A stretch of DNA of 64,000 nt from an uncultured Faecalibacterium sp. (GTDB lineage Bacteria; Bacillota; Clostridia; Oscillospirales; Ruminococcaceae), in NCBI GenBank assembly GCA_944386015.1, contig CALWZK010000004.1:1-64000 (forward strand), written 5' to 3'. The translations under genes and the position numbers were made by a program. A model generated the notes under the pieces. It was given only the letters and a program-made list of their open reading frames with translations. It was not told the origin of the DNA and searched no databases. The first letter of the stretch is position 1. Each line of letters opens with the position of its first letter. Below, piece after piece: positions 54,138 through 61,548 of this stretch.

Positions 54138-54830
54138 ATGAAAAATCTGAAATGGAACCTGATCCTCATGAGCCTGCTGTACCTGGCCCTGGGCATCTTT
54201 CTGCTGGCTGTGCCGGGCACAGCCCTGAACATTGTCTGCTACGCTTTGGGCGGGGTGGTGCTGGTCTGCGCCGTTGTCCAGCTGGTGCGGTATTTTACCG
54301 CCAGCCACAAGGTGTTCCAGAGCCAGTTCACCCTGATCTCGGGGCTGGTCTGCCTGGGGCTGGGCGGTTTTCTGGTGCTGCGCAGCGACCTTGTGGTGCG
54401 GATTCTGCCGGTGGTGTTCGGGCTGTTCGTCCTGTTTGACAGCCTGGGCCGGATCCAGAACGCCCTGGACCTGCGCCGCTGCGGCTACGCCAGCTGGAAA
54501 TGGTTCATCCTGCTGGCTTTGCTCAGCGTGGTGCTGGGGGCCGTCATGATCTTTGACCCCTTCGCCGCCATGGAGACCCTGGTGATGGGGATCGGCATCA
54601 TCCTGATTGTGGAGGGTGCCTTCAACCTGGGCGGGGCCATCTACACCGCCCTGGCCATCCGCCGGTTCAACAAGCTCCACCCCGAGACCCAGTCCATGCT
54701 GGAATCGGTCACCGGCCTGGACCTGAACGGCGACGGGGTGGTGGGGGCCGACTACACCCCCGCCGACGCCGAAGCCACCGCCCGGGAGCTGGACACGGTG
54801 GACGAAGATGCCGAAACCCCGCAGGAATAA
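54138..54830 (+). CDS. DUF308/HdeD-family membrane protein
   Basis: 230 aa with six membrane helices in pairs (LILMSLLYLALGIFLLAVPG, GGVVLVCAVVQLVRYF, LISGLVCLGLGGFLVLRSDLVV, LLALLSVVLGAVMIFDPFAAMETLVMGIGIILIVEGAF), as in HdeD-like proteins. A hydrophilic acidic C-tail of about 60 residues (LDLNGDGVVGADYTPADAEA) contains a dockerin-like DLNGDGVV stretch, only one copy. Function unknown. Confidence 0.82.
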   Translation: MKNLKWNLILMSLLYLALGIFLLAVPGTALNIVCYALGGVVLVCAVVQLVRYFTASHKVFQSQFTLISGLVCLGLGGFLVLRSDLVVRILPVVFGLFVLFDSLGRIQNALDLRRCGYASWKWFILLALLSVVLGAVMIFDPFAAMETLVMGIGIILIVEGAFNLGGAIYTALAIRRFNKLHPETQSMLESVTGLDLNGDGVVGADYTPADAEATARELDTVDEDAETPQE

Positions 54831-54871
54831 CAACCCTGCCCGGGGCAGAAATACAACAAAGGGAAACGACC

Positions 54872-56314
54872 ATGGAACGATACGATCTGATCATTGTGGG
54901 CGCCGGCCCTGCCGGCATTTTCACCGCTGTGGAGCTGCTGCGCCACGGCAGCAAAAAGAAGATCCTGCTGGTGGAAAAGGGCAAGCCGGTGGAGCAGCGC
55001 CGCTGCCCCAAGGCCCAGCTGGGCCACTGCGTCAACTGCCGGCCCACCTGCGCCATCACCACCGGCTTTTCGGGGGCGGGGGCCTTCTCGGACGGCAAGC
55101 TGAGCCTGTCCTATGAGGTGGGGGGCGACCTGCCCTCCCTCATCGGGGAAAACTTTGCCCAGCAGCTGATTGACTACACCGACAAAATCTATCTGGATTT
55201 CGGCGCCGACCCCCATGTGGAGGGCATCTACACCGGCGAGGAGATCCGGGAAATCCGCAAAAATGCCATCAAGGCGGGCCTCAAGCTGGTGGACTGCCCC
55301 ATTCGCCATCTGGGCACCGAAAAGGCCCATCAGCTCTACCTGGCGGTGGAAAAACACCTCCAGGACGCCGGGGTGGAGATGCTGTTCTCCACCGAGTGTG
55401 AGAACATCCTGCTGGAAGGGGATGTGTGCCGGGGCGTCCTGGTGCGGGAGCCCTCGGGCCAAACCCGCTCCATCTACGCCGACACGGTGGTGATCGGCAC
55501 CGGCCGCCGGGGCGCCGACTGGCTGGAAAAGCTGTGCGCTGAGCACAACATCGCCCACAAGCCCGGCACCGTGGACATCGGCGTCCGGGTGGAGTGCCGC
55601 AACGAGGTGATGGAAAAGGTCAACCGGGTGCTGTATGAGTCCAAGCTGATCGGCTATCCCCGGCCCTGGAAGAACAAGGTCCGCACCTTCTGCCAGAACC
55701 CCGGCGGCTTTGTGGCCCAGGAAAACTACGACAACGACCTGGCGGTGGTCAACGGCCACAGCTACAAGGAGAAAAAGAGCGAGAACACCAACCTGGCCAT
55801 CCTGGTGTCCCACAACTTCACCGAGCCCTTCAACCAGCCCATCTCCTACGCCCAGAAGGTGGGGGAGCTGACCAACATGCTGGGGGCCGGCCACATCCTG
55901 GTCCAGCGGTACGGCGACATCCTGGACGGCAAACGCACCTGGCCCGAGGAGCTGGCCCGCAGCAACGTGCGGCCCACCCTGCCGGATGCCGTGGCCGGCG
56001 ACATCACCGCCGCCATGCCCTACCGGGCCATGACCAACATCATCGAGTTCATCAAGATGCTGGATATGGTGGTGCCCGGCTTTGCCGCCTATGAGACCCT
56101 GCTGTACAGCCCTGAGCTCAAGTTCTACTCCAACAAGGTCAAGATGGACCAGAACCTGGACACCAACATCCAGGGCCTCCACTGCCTGGGGGACAGCTCG
56201 GGCTGGACCCGGGGCCTGATGATGGCCAGCGTCATGGGCGTGCTGATGGGCCGCAAACTGGCCGAAAAGGAAGGTCTGGTCCTCCGCCCCCTCCAGGACG
56301 ATAACGATCCGTAA
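54872..56314 (+). CDS. COG2509-type FAD-dependent oxidoreductase
   Basis: 480 aa. N-terminal FAD motif LIIVGAGPAGIFTAVELLRHG, then a Cys-rich segment RRCPKAQLGHCVNCRPTCAITTGFSGAGAFSDGKLSLS characteristic of this uncharacterised dehydrogenase family (possible cluster or disulfide), and C-terminal GLHCLGDSSGWTRGLMMASVMG. Electron acceptor and substrate unknown. A terminator separates it from ppiB. Confidence 0.9.
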   Translation: MERYDLIIVGAGPAGIFTAVELLRHGSKKKILLVEKGKPVEQRRCPKAQLGHCVNCRPTCAITTGFSGAGAFSDGKLSLSYEVGGDLPSLIGENFAQQLIDYTDKIYLDFGADPHVEGIYTGEEIREIRKNAIKAGLKLVDCPIRHLGTEKAHQLYLAVEKHLQDAGVEMLFSTECENILLEGDVCRGVLVREPSGQTRSIYADTVVIGTGRRGADWLEKLCAEHNIAHKPGTVDIGVRVECRNEVMEKVNRVLYESKLIGYPRPWKNKVRTFCQNPGGFVAQENYDNDLAVVNGHSYKEKKSENTNLAILVSHNFTEPFNQPISYAQKVGELTNMLGAGHILVQRYGDILDGKRTWPEELARSNVRPTLPDAVAGDITAAMPYRAMTNIIEFIKMLDMVVPGFAAYETLLYSPELKFYSNKVKMDQNLDTNIQGLHCLGDSSGWTRGLMMASVMGVLMGRKLAEKEGLVLRPLQDDNDP

Positions 56315-56383
56315 TATTCCATTCTGTAAAGTTTGGCGGAAATCCTGTTTTTTGAAAAAACAAGAACCGGAAAACACTGCAAA

Positions 56384-56417
56384 AAAGGACCCCCGTCCAG
56401 CCGGACAGGGGTCCTTT
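56384..56417. terminator. Bidirectional terminator
   Basis: Stem AAAGGACCCC ... GGGGTCCTTT with inner GTCC/GGAC, A6 left and T4 right, between convergent genes. Confidence 0.88.
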
Positions 56418-56438
56418 TCCTGCTGCTTTTGAAGCGGA

Positions 56439-56915
56439 TCAGCCGTCGATCAGGACGACGCTCTTCATCCGCACGGGGGTGGCGGGCTTGTCGTTCCAGT
56501 CGGTGCGGACCGAGGCAATCCGGTCCACCACGTCCATGCCGGCCACCACATGGCCGAAGGCGGCGTACTGGCCGTCCAGGTGGGGGGCATCCTGGTGCAT
56601 GATGAAGAACTGGCTGCCGGCGCTGTTGGGATCAGCGGCGCGGGCCATGCTCACCACACCGCGGGTGTGGCGGATGGGGTTGGCCACGCCGTTGGCCAGG
56701 AACTCGCCCTTGATCTTCCAGCCGGGGCCGCCGGTGCCGTTGCCCAGAGGGCAGCCGCCCTGGATCATGAAGCCGGGGATCACCCGGTGGAAAGTCAGGC
56801 CGTCATAAAAGCCAGACTTCACCAGCTTCTCGAAGTTTTCACAGGTGATGGGGGCAGCCTTCTTGTCCAGTTCAATGTCAATGACGCCGCCGTCTTCCAT
56901 AGTAATACGAACCAT
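56439..56915 (-). CDS. Cyclophilin-type peptidyl-prolyl cis-trans isomerase
   Basis: 158 aa, a minimal cytosolic cyclophilin. YDGLTFHRVIPGFMIQGGCPLGNGTGGPGW carries the catalytic Arg and Phe/Met/Gln pocket; SMARAADPNSAGSQFFIMHQDAPHLDGQYAAFGHV is the second hallmark. AAGGAG lies 7 nt upstream. Monocistronic. Confidence 0.96.
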   Translation of the reverse strand: MVRITMEDGGVIDIELDKKAAPITCENFEKLVKSGFYDGLTFHRVIPGFMIQGGCPLGNGTGGPGWKIKGEFLANGVANPIRHTRGVVSMARAADPNSAGSQFFIMHQDAPHLDGQYAAFGHVVAGMDVVDRIASVRTDWNDKPATPVRMKSVVLIDG

Positions 56916-57115
56916 AGTGCTTCTCCTTCATTGCGGGGCCCCGGCGTCCAATGCCCGGGGCACACTTACCTCATCCTGCCCCTGCCGGCTTTTCGCACAC
57001 GCCGGCGTGCAGGGTATCCTATCGACCATTTTACCATACTTTTGCCCCCAAGGAAAGGGTGAAAAATGGCAACTCCAGGTAAAGCTCTGGTCAAGAAAGG
57101 AAACTTTGGGGGCTG

Positions 57116-58819
57116 TCAGACCCAGGCCGGCTTTTCTTCGTACAGTTTTCCCCCCTTGACCCGGACGATCCGGTTGCAGATGGAAAGGGCCTGGCTGTTG
57201 TGGGTCACCGTCAGGACGGTGCGGTCGCGGAGGGCCCGGATGTTTTCCAGCACCCGGCGCTCGGTGGCCTCGTCCAGGGCGCTGGTGGCCTCGTCCAGCA
57301 GCAGCACCGGGGCCCCGTAGTAGATTGCCCGGGCAATGGCCAGCCGCTGGAGCTGGCCCTCCGACACCCCGGCGCCCCCCTCGCCGATTTTGGTCTGGTA
57401 GCCCGCCGGCATGGCCCGGATGAACTCGTCGGCGCAGGCCACCCGGCAGGCGGCCTCGATCTGTTCCGCCTCCCGGGGGGTGAAGTCGGTTTTGTCATAG
57501 CGGAAGGACACCACCTGCTGGATGGTGCCTGCAATCATGCTGTGGCCCTGGGGCACATAGGCAAACAGCTTGCGGGTGGCAGGGGAAAGGGGAATGTCGT
57601 TGCCCTCCTTGTCCCGCACCGTCACCTGGCCCGACTGGAAGGCGTAGAGGGACAGCAGGATTTTCAGCATGGTGCTCTTGCCGGCCCCCGAGGCCCCCAC
57701 AAAGGCGATACAGTCCCCCCGGTGGATGTCCAGGGAAATATTTTCCAGGGTGGGGTCGTCCTGGTCGTAGGCGAAGGACAGCCCCTTGATCACAATGGCT
57801 TCCATATCGGGGGCCGGGTCATCCTCCCCGAGGGATTCCTTGGGCAGGGCGTCCAGATCCATCAGCCGGTCCGCCGAGGCCTGGAAGGAATACCAGGTGG
57901 AGATCTGCTGGGTCACATCCCCGAAGGGGTTCTGGATCTGGCTCACCAGCTGAAGCGCCGCCGACAGGGTGCCGTAGGAGATCTGCCCCCGCAGCACCCC
58001 TGCGCCAAACCACAAAAGGCAGGCCAGATATCCCAGGTCGGCCAGGACGCCGTAGCCGGTGTGGAGCACATTGGAAAACCGATTTTGGCGGTAAACCGCC
58101 CGGCGCAGATCCTCCAGCCGGTCTTTCCAGGCGGTGGTGGCGCTCTGGTAGGCCAGGAAGGTCTGGACCATCAGGGTGTTGTTGAGGGTGTCCTGCTGCA
58201 CCGCCTGGACGTCATCCGACCGGCGGAGCACCGCCTGCTGCAAATGTTTCATGGGGTTCCGCAGCAGGGCCATCCCCAGGGCCAGCCCCGCCAGCAGCAC
58301 CACATACAGCACCAGGAAGGAGGGCTCCCACCAGTAGAGCACCAGGGCGGCGCCGCCGGCCCGCACCAGCATGGACAGCGACCCCGGTATGATGGTCAGC
58401 ATCCCTGAGGTCAGGGCATCCACATCCCGGTTCAGGCGGCTGTTCAGCTCCCCCATGGCATAGTTCTTGATGGCGGAGTATTCGGTGCGCAGCAGCCCCT
58501 CGTACAGCCCGCTTTTGAGGCTGGCCGACACCTGGAAGCTGACCCGCCGGTTCAGGTGAAACAGCCCGCTCCAGATCAGGTCCTGCACCCCGAACAGGGC
58601 CGCATACAGCCCAAAACCCAGCACAAAGGTCCGGCCCTGGCCTCCCACGGCCCCATCCACCAGCACCTTGAACACCAGGGAAAACAGCACCCCGTTGAGG
58701 GCGCTCCACATCCGCAGCACCGCCACCCCGAAGGCACCGTACTTGTATTTTCCCGCCCGCTGCCAGACCCATCGGATCTGCTGGCGGGCCGTATATTTAC
58801 TGATATATTTTTTCTTCAT
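57116..58819 (-). CDS. ABC exporter (fused membrane and ATPase domains)
   Basis: 567 aa from ATG 58819, overlapping the upstream peptidase stop (ATGA). N-terminal six-helix exporter domain (about 20-310) and an ABC ATPase (about 330-560): Walker A FVGASGAGKSTMLKILL, Q-loop region, signature GVSEGQLQRLAIARAI (VSEGQ in place of LSGGQ), Walker B VLLLDEATSALDE, H-loop VLTVTHN. No N-terminal C39 peptidase domain. Coupling to an S24/S26-type peptidase gene suggests it exports a processed peptide. Confidence 0.92.
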   Translation of the reverse strand: MKKKYISKYTARQQIRWVWQRAGKYKYGAFGVAVLRMWSALNGVLFSLVFKVLVDGAVGGQGRTFVLGFGLYAALFGVQDLIWSGLFHLNRRVSFQVSASLKSGLYEGLLRTEYSAIKNYAMGELNSRLNRDVDALTSGMLTIIPGSLSMLVRAGGAALVLYWWEPSFLVLYVVLLAGLALGMALLRNPMKHLQQAVLRRSDDVQAVQQDTLNNTLMVQTFLAYQSATTAWKDRLEDLRRAVYRQNRFSNVLHTGYGVLADLGYLACLLWFGAGVLRGQISYGTLSAALQLVSQIQNPFGDVTQQISTWYSFQASADRLMDLDALPKESLGEDDPAPDMEAIVIKGLSFAYDQDDPTLENISLDIHRGDCIAFVGASGAGKSTMLKILLSLYAFQSGQVTVRDKEGNDIPLSPATRKLFAYVPQGHSMIAGTIQQVVSFRYDKTDFTPREAEQIEAACRVACADEFIRAMPAGYQTKIGEGGAGVSEGQLQRLAIARAIYYGAPVLLLDEATSALDEATERRVLENIRALRDRTVLTVTHNSQALSICNRIVRVKGGKLYEEKPAWV

Positions 58820-59229
58820 GGGCGTTTCCCCCGCATTCGGCGGCCCAGCCCCAGCCGGATCCTTCTCGTAAACCGCCGCAGCGGGTACCCGGCCATCCAG
58901 AGCCATGTATACAAACGGTATATTTCCCCGGCCATGGAAATCCGCCGGCCCCGCCGGGCGATTTCCACCGCCACCCCCACCACCTGCTGCCGGGGGATGG
59001 CCTCCTGGCTGCAGCAGTTGTCCCCCCGGGTGTAGTAAAAGGCGTCATCCTTTCCGACCACCCGGTGGAGCAGGTACCGGCCGTCCGGCAGGCGGGCCAG
59101 GGCCCGGTCAGCCGGGGCCGGGGCGACGATGACATGGGACTGCCCCTCGTACAGCAGGGGCTGCATGCTGATCCCTTTGGTCCGCACCAGCACCAGCTCC
59201 CCCCGGGACAGCTGCTCCTCAATGGTCAC
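58816..59229 (-). CDS. S24/S26-type membrane peptidase (signal-peptidase-like)
   Basis: 137 aa from GTG 59229, giving the usual N-terminus VTIEEQLSRGELVLVRTKG. Catalytic Ser in KGISMQPLLYEG (near residue 21), His in YLLHRVVGKDD in the position used by SipW/ER-type enzymes, and YTRGDNCCSQEAIP matching the GDN motif. A C-terminal Trp-rich and basic region (RLYTWLWMAGYPLRRF) may be membrane-associated. Start is coupled to a short upstream ORF through a GTGA overlap. Related genes often sit in peptide natural-product loci; here it precedes an ABC exporter. Confidence 0.78.
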   Translation of the reverse strand: MTIEEQLSRGELVLVRTKGISMQPLLYEGQSHVIVAPAPADRALARLPDGRYLLHRVVGKDDAFYYTRGDNCCSQEAIPRQQVVGVAVEIARRGRRISMAGEIYRLYTWLWMAGYPLRRFTRRIRLGLGRRMRGKRP

Positions 59230-59291
59230 AGGCTGGCCAGCCACAACGGATACCCCGCCAGCCGCACCCAAAAAGCCGTCCCGGTGGCCAT
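59226..59291 (-). CDS. Short ORF (21 aa) coupled to the S24/S26 peptidase
   Basis: ATG 59291 has GGAGGG 5 nt upstream; the frame begins MATGTAFWVRLAG, is hydrophobic, and its TGA overlaps the GTG start of the peptidase by 4 nt (GTGA). The good ribosome site here, and none at the GTG, suggests the peptidase is translated by coupling to this leader. It may be a functional small peptide or only a translational leader. Confidence 0.45.
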   Translation of the reverse strand: MATGTAFWVRLAGYPLWLASL

Positions 59292-59323
59292 TGCGCCCTC
59301 CTCTCACCCCTGCGCCGCCAGAG

Positions 59324-59354
59324 AAAAAGAGGCAGTCAAGCCTGCTGACTGCCT
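59324..59354 (-). terminator. Intrinsic terminator upstream of the peptidase-exporter genes
   Basis: 8-bp stem AGGCAGTC (59330-59337) with GACTGCCT (59347-59354); on the minus strand it is followed by CTTTTTC. It would limit read-through from the short ORF region 59385-59650 into the peptidase and exporter. Confidence 0.65.
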
Positions 59355-59384
59355 GTCATTGCCTGATGGGAACCCGCTTGGAAA

Positions 59385-59504
59385 TCAGCCCACAGGGGGC
59401 TTGTAGTTGGGGTTGGGATAGGTGTGCTCCCAGGTCTTCCCGTCCTGGTTTTCGGTCACGGTGATGTATTCGTCCCAAGTGTTTACCGCTGTACTGGCCG
59501 TCAC
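59385..59504 (-). CDS. Possible short ORF or gene remnant (39 aa), unknown function
   Basis: Minus-strand frame starting at GTG 59504 (a second GTG at 59507), ending TGA 59385. It reads VTASTAVNTWDEYITVTENQ, then KTWEHTYPNPNYKPPVG, a coherent hydrophilic composition. The same frame is open without ATG up to a stop at 59652. A separate 21-codon ATG frame (59501-59566) overlaps its start by GTGA. No ribosome site is clear. It may be a small peptide gene upstream of the exporter or the 3' remnant of a decayed gene. Confidence 0.3.
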   Translation of the reverse strand: MTASTAVNTWDEYITVTENQDGKTWEHTYPNPNYKPPVG

Positions 59505-59625
59505 CACATCCTGGGCCGCCGGCGTCCGCAGCCCGCAGCCAGGGGCCAATCCAGCCTGCCGCCCATGCCTTCGGCTCTCCCGTCCAGGCAGGCAGTTCAG
59601 GCCTTCCTCTACCTTATTTAAGCTA

Positions 59626-59655
59626 TAACTACCATAAAAGCCGCCTTTCTGTCAA
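59626..59655 (-). promoter_or_regulatory. Possible promoter for the short-ORF/exporter region
   Basis: Minus strand TTGACA (59655-59650), 18-nt spacer, weak -10 TAGTTA (59631-59626). Confidence 0.4.
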
Positions 59656-59821
59656 GCCCGAAACGCGCGCCGGCAGCAGGCCGCCCCTCTGCAGGCAGGG
59701 AGCCGGCGCCGGGCCATCCGGGCAAATTTGCCAAAAACTTCCATCTGCCTGTCTGCCCGGCCCCGGCCGGCCGCCGCGCAAAACCCAGCGGAGGGCCGGA
59801 CGAAAAAGGCCGACGGCCAAC

Positions 59822-59991
59822 TTTACACCAGACCCAAACCATGTTATAATTATTCTGTTAAATTATTTGCTAGTGAGTCTTTTTTTGATTTTTTCTCATC
59901 TGGCTTCCATTCAGTCTGCACAAACACTGCACGGCCCGCCCCAAAAGCGGGCCGGTTTGACCCTATTGATCCCGGAAGGAGTTTTCCCTGC
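59822..59991 (+). promoter_or_regulatory. Promoter and 135-nt leader of the MotA-EAL operon
   Basis: TTTACA at 59822-59827, 17-nt spacer, perfect TATAAT at 59845-59850. The leader has a T-rich stretch (59878-59895) and an 8-bp hairpin CGGCCCGC/GCGGGCCG (59932-59939 with 59947-59954) shortly before the AGGAG site. I could not fit it to the c-di-GMP-I or -II riboswitch. Confidence 0.65.
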
Positions 59992-61548
59992 ATGAAAAAG
60001 CTGATCATCCTCACCGGCCTGCTTCTGGTCGTTGCGGGAGCGCTGGCGGTGGCCTTTTCCCCCGACATCCTTTCCCTCATCATCATTGGGCTGATGTGCC
60101 TGATCCTGGCGGCGGGCTTTGCCGCCGGCATGGTGCCCCTGCTGCTCTACGCCGACGGCCTGCGTACAGCCCGGGACAACATTCTCAACCTGAACGAAAT
60201 CACCACCGAAAATCCCTGGGTGGCTTTGCAGCAGCTGGAATATTTCTTTCACCAGCAAACCCTGGACAATCTGTTTGCTGCCTACCGCGCCAAGGTCAAC
60301 CAGCAGCAGAAGGACCAGCAGGTGGCCAGCGACATCGAGGACGTCATCAACGATGACGCCCTGGCCCTCCGCAGCTGGCAGAACGTGATCAACCAGATCC
60401 CCGGCACCATGACCGCCCTGGGCCTGCTGGGCACCTTCCTGGGTCTGATCATGGGCATCAGCGGCATCACCTTCAGCTCGGTGGATGCCACCATCAACAG
60501 CATCCAGACGGTGCTCCGGGGCATCGACGTGGCCTTCTACACCTCCATTGTGGGCGTCATCTTTTCGATGCTGTTCAACCTGACCCACAAGCTGCTGTGG
60601 AATATCCTGATCCGGGAGCTGGGTCTGTTCACCGAGAGCTTCCACATGTACATCATGCCCAGCGTGGAAGAACAGATGCGGCTGCGCAGCAGCAAAGAGA
60701 TGGAGCAGATCCTGGAGCGGCTGGACCGGCTGCCCAAAAACCACGGCTATATGCCCTCCGCCGCCGCGCCTGCAACCCTCAGCGCCGGCAGCGAGCAGCG
60801 GCTGATGCCCGAAATCCTGGAAGGGCTGAAGGACGGCGAGTTTGTGTTCTACGTCCAGCCCATCTGTGATCTGAACACCCGGGCCATCATCGGCGGCGAG
60901 GCGCTGATGCGCTGGTCCCACGGGGATTACGGCCTGGTGCCCCTGGATGACTTCATCCCCCTGGTGGAGGCCAACGGCTACATCACCAAGCTGGACCAGT
61001 ACATCTGGGAGGAAGTCTGCAAGACCATCCGCCGCTGGATCGACAACGGCCAGCGGCCGGTGCCTCTGGCCATCAACATCTCCAAAACCGACCTGATGGC
61101 CATCGACCTGATCCAGTTCTTCCAGCATCTGATCCACAAATACCGGATCCCGCCCCGGTACCTGGAGCTGGAAATCGCCGAGAGCGCCTATCTCCAGTGC
61201 GAAGGCGCCGCCAAGGATACCAGCGAGGCCATGCGGCAGATCGGGTTCCGGATGGTGATCGACAACTGCCGGGATGATTTTCTGGGCCTGCTGGCCCTGC
61301 GGGAGGCCGCCATCGACGCCCTCAAGCTGGATCTGCGCTACTTCACCAACGACCAGCACCGGGGGGCCGAAAAGCTCCAGAACGCCCTGGACCAGGCCAA
61401 GAAATTCCATCTGCCGGTGATCGCCTCCGGCATCGAAAACTCCGAACAGATGACCATCCTGCGGCGGGCCGGGTGCACCTCCGGCCAGGGCTACTATCTC
61501 CACAAGCCCATGTCCCTGCAGGAATTTGAAGAGTTGATCCAGAAATGA
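59992..61548 (+). CDS. MotA/TolQ/ExbB-like proton-channel domain fused to a degenerate EAL domain
   Basis: 518 aa from ATG 59992 (AGGAG about 10 nt upstream). Two N-terminal membrane helices (about 3-22 and 28-52), a cytosolic loop, then PGTMTALGLLGTFLGLIMGISGI (about 137-159) and GIDVAFYTSIVGVIFSMLFNL (about 177-197), the paired helices of MotA/TolQ/ExbB channels. Residues about 275-518 are EAL: GGEALMRW (Glu303), INIS (Asn362), LELEIAES, LKLD (Lys445), SGQGYYLHKP. The DDFGTGYS block reads DNCRDDFLG and AEGVE reads ASGIE, so catalysis is doubtful and c-di-GMP sensing more likely. Its stop overlaps the next ATG. Confidence 0.88.
   Translation: MKKLIILTGLLLVVAGALAVAFSPDILSLIIIGLMCLILAAGFAAGMVPLLLYADGLRTARDNILNLNEITTENPWVALQQLEYFFHQQTLDNLFAAYRAKVNQQQKDQQVASDIEDVINDDALALRSWQNVINQIPGTMTALGLLGTFLGLIMGISGITFSSVDATINSIQTVLRGIDVAFYTSIVGVIFSMLFNLTHKLLWNILIRELGLFTESFHMYIMPSVEEQMRLRSSKEMEQILERLDRLPKNHGYMPSAAAPATLSAGSEQRLMPEILEGLKDGEFVFYVQPICDLNTRAIIGGEALMRWSHGDYGLVPLDDFIPLVEANGYITKLDQYIWEEVCKTIRRWIDNGQRPVPLAINISKTDLMAIDLIQFFQHLIHKYRIPPRYLELEIAESAYLQCEGAAKDTSEAMRQIGFRMVIDNCRDDFLGLLALREAAIDALKLDLRYFTNDQHRGAEKLQNALDQAKKFHLPVIASGIENSEQMTILRRAGCTSGQGYYLHKPMSLQEFEELIQK

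Noticed and set aside
54700..54760. Dockerin domain at the end of the DUF308 protein
   Set aside because: Only a single DLNGDGVV-like stretch is present, dockerins need two, and the protein is a membrane protein with a cytosolic or short tail.
59857..59991. c-di-GMP riboswitch in the leader of the MotA-EAL operon
   Set aside because: Attractive given the EAL domain, but the conserved core sequences and three-way junction of either class could not be found.
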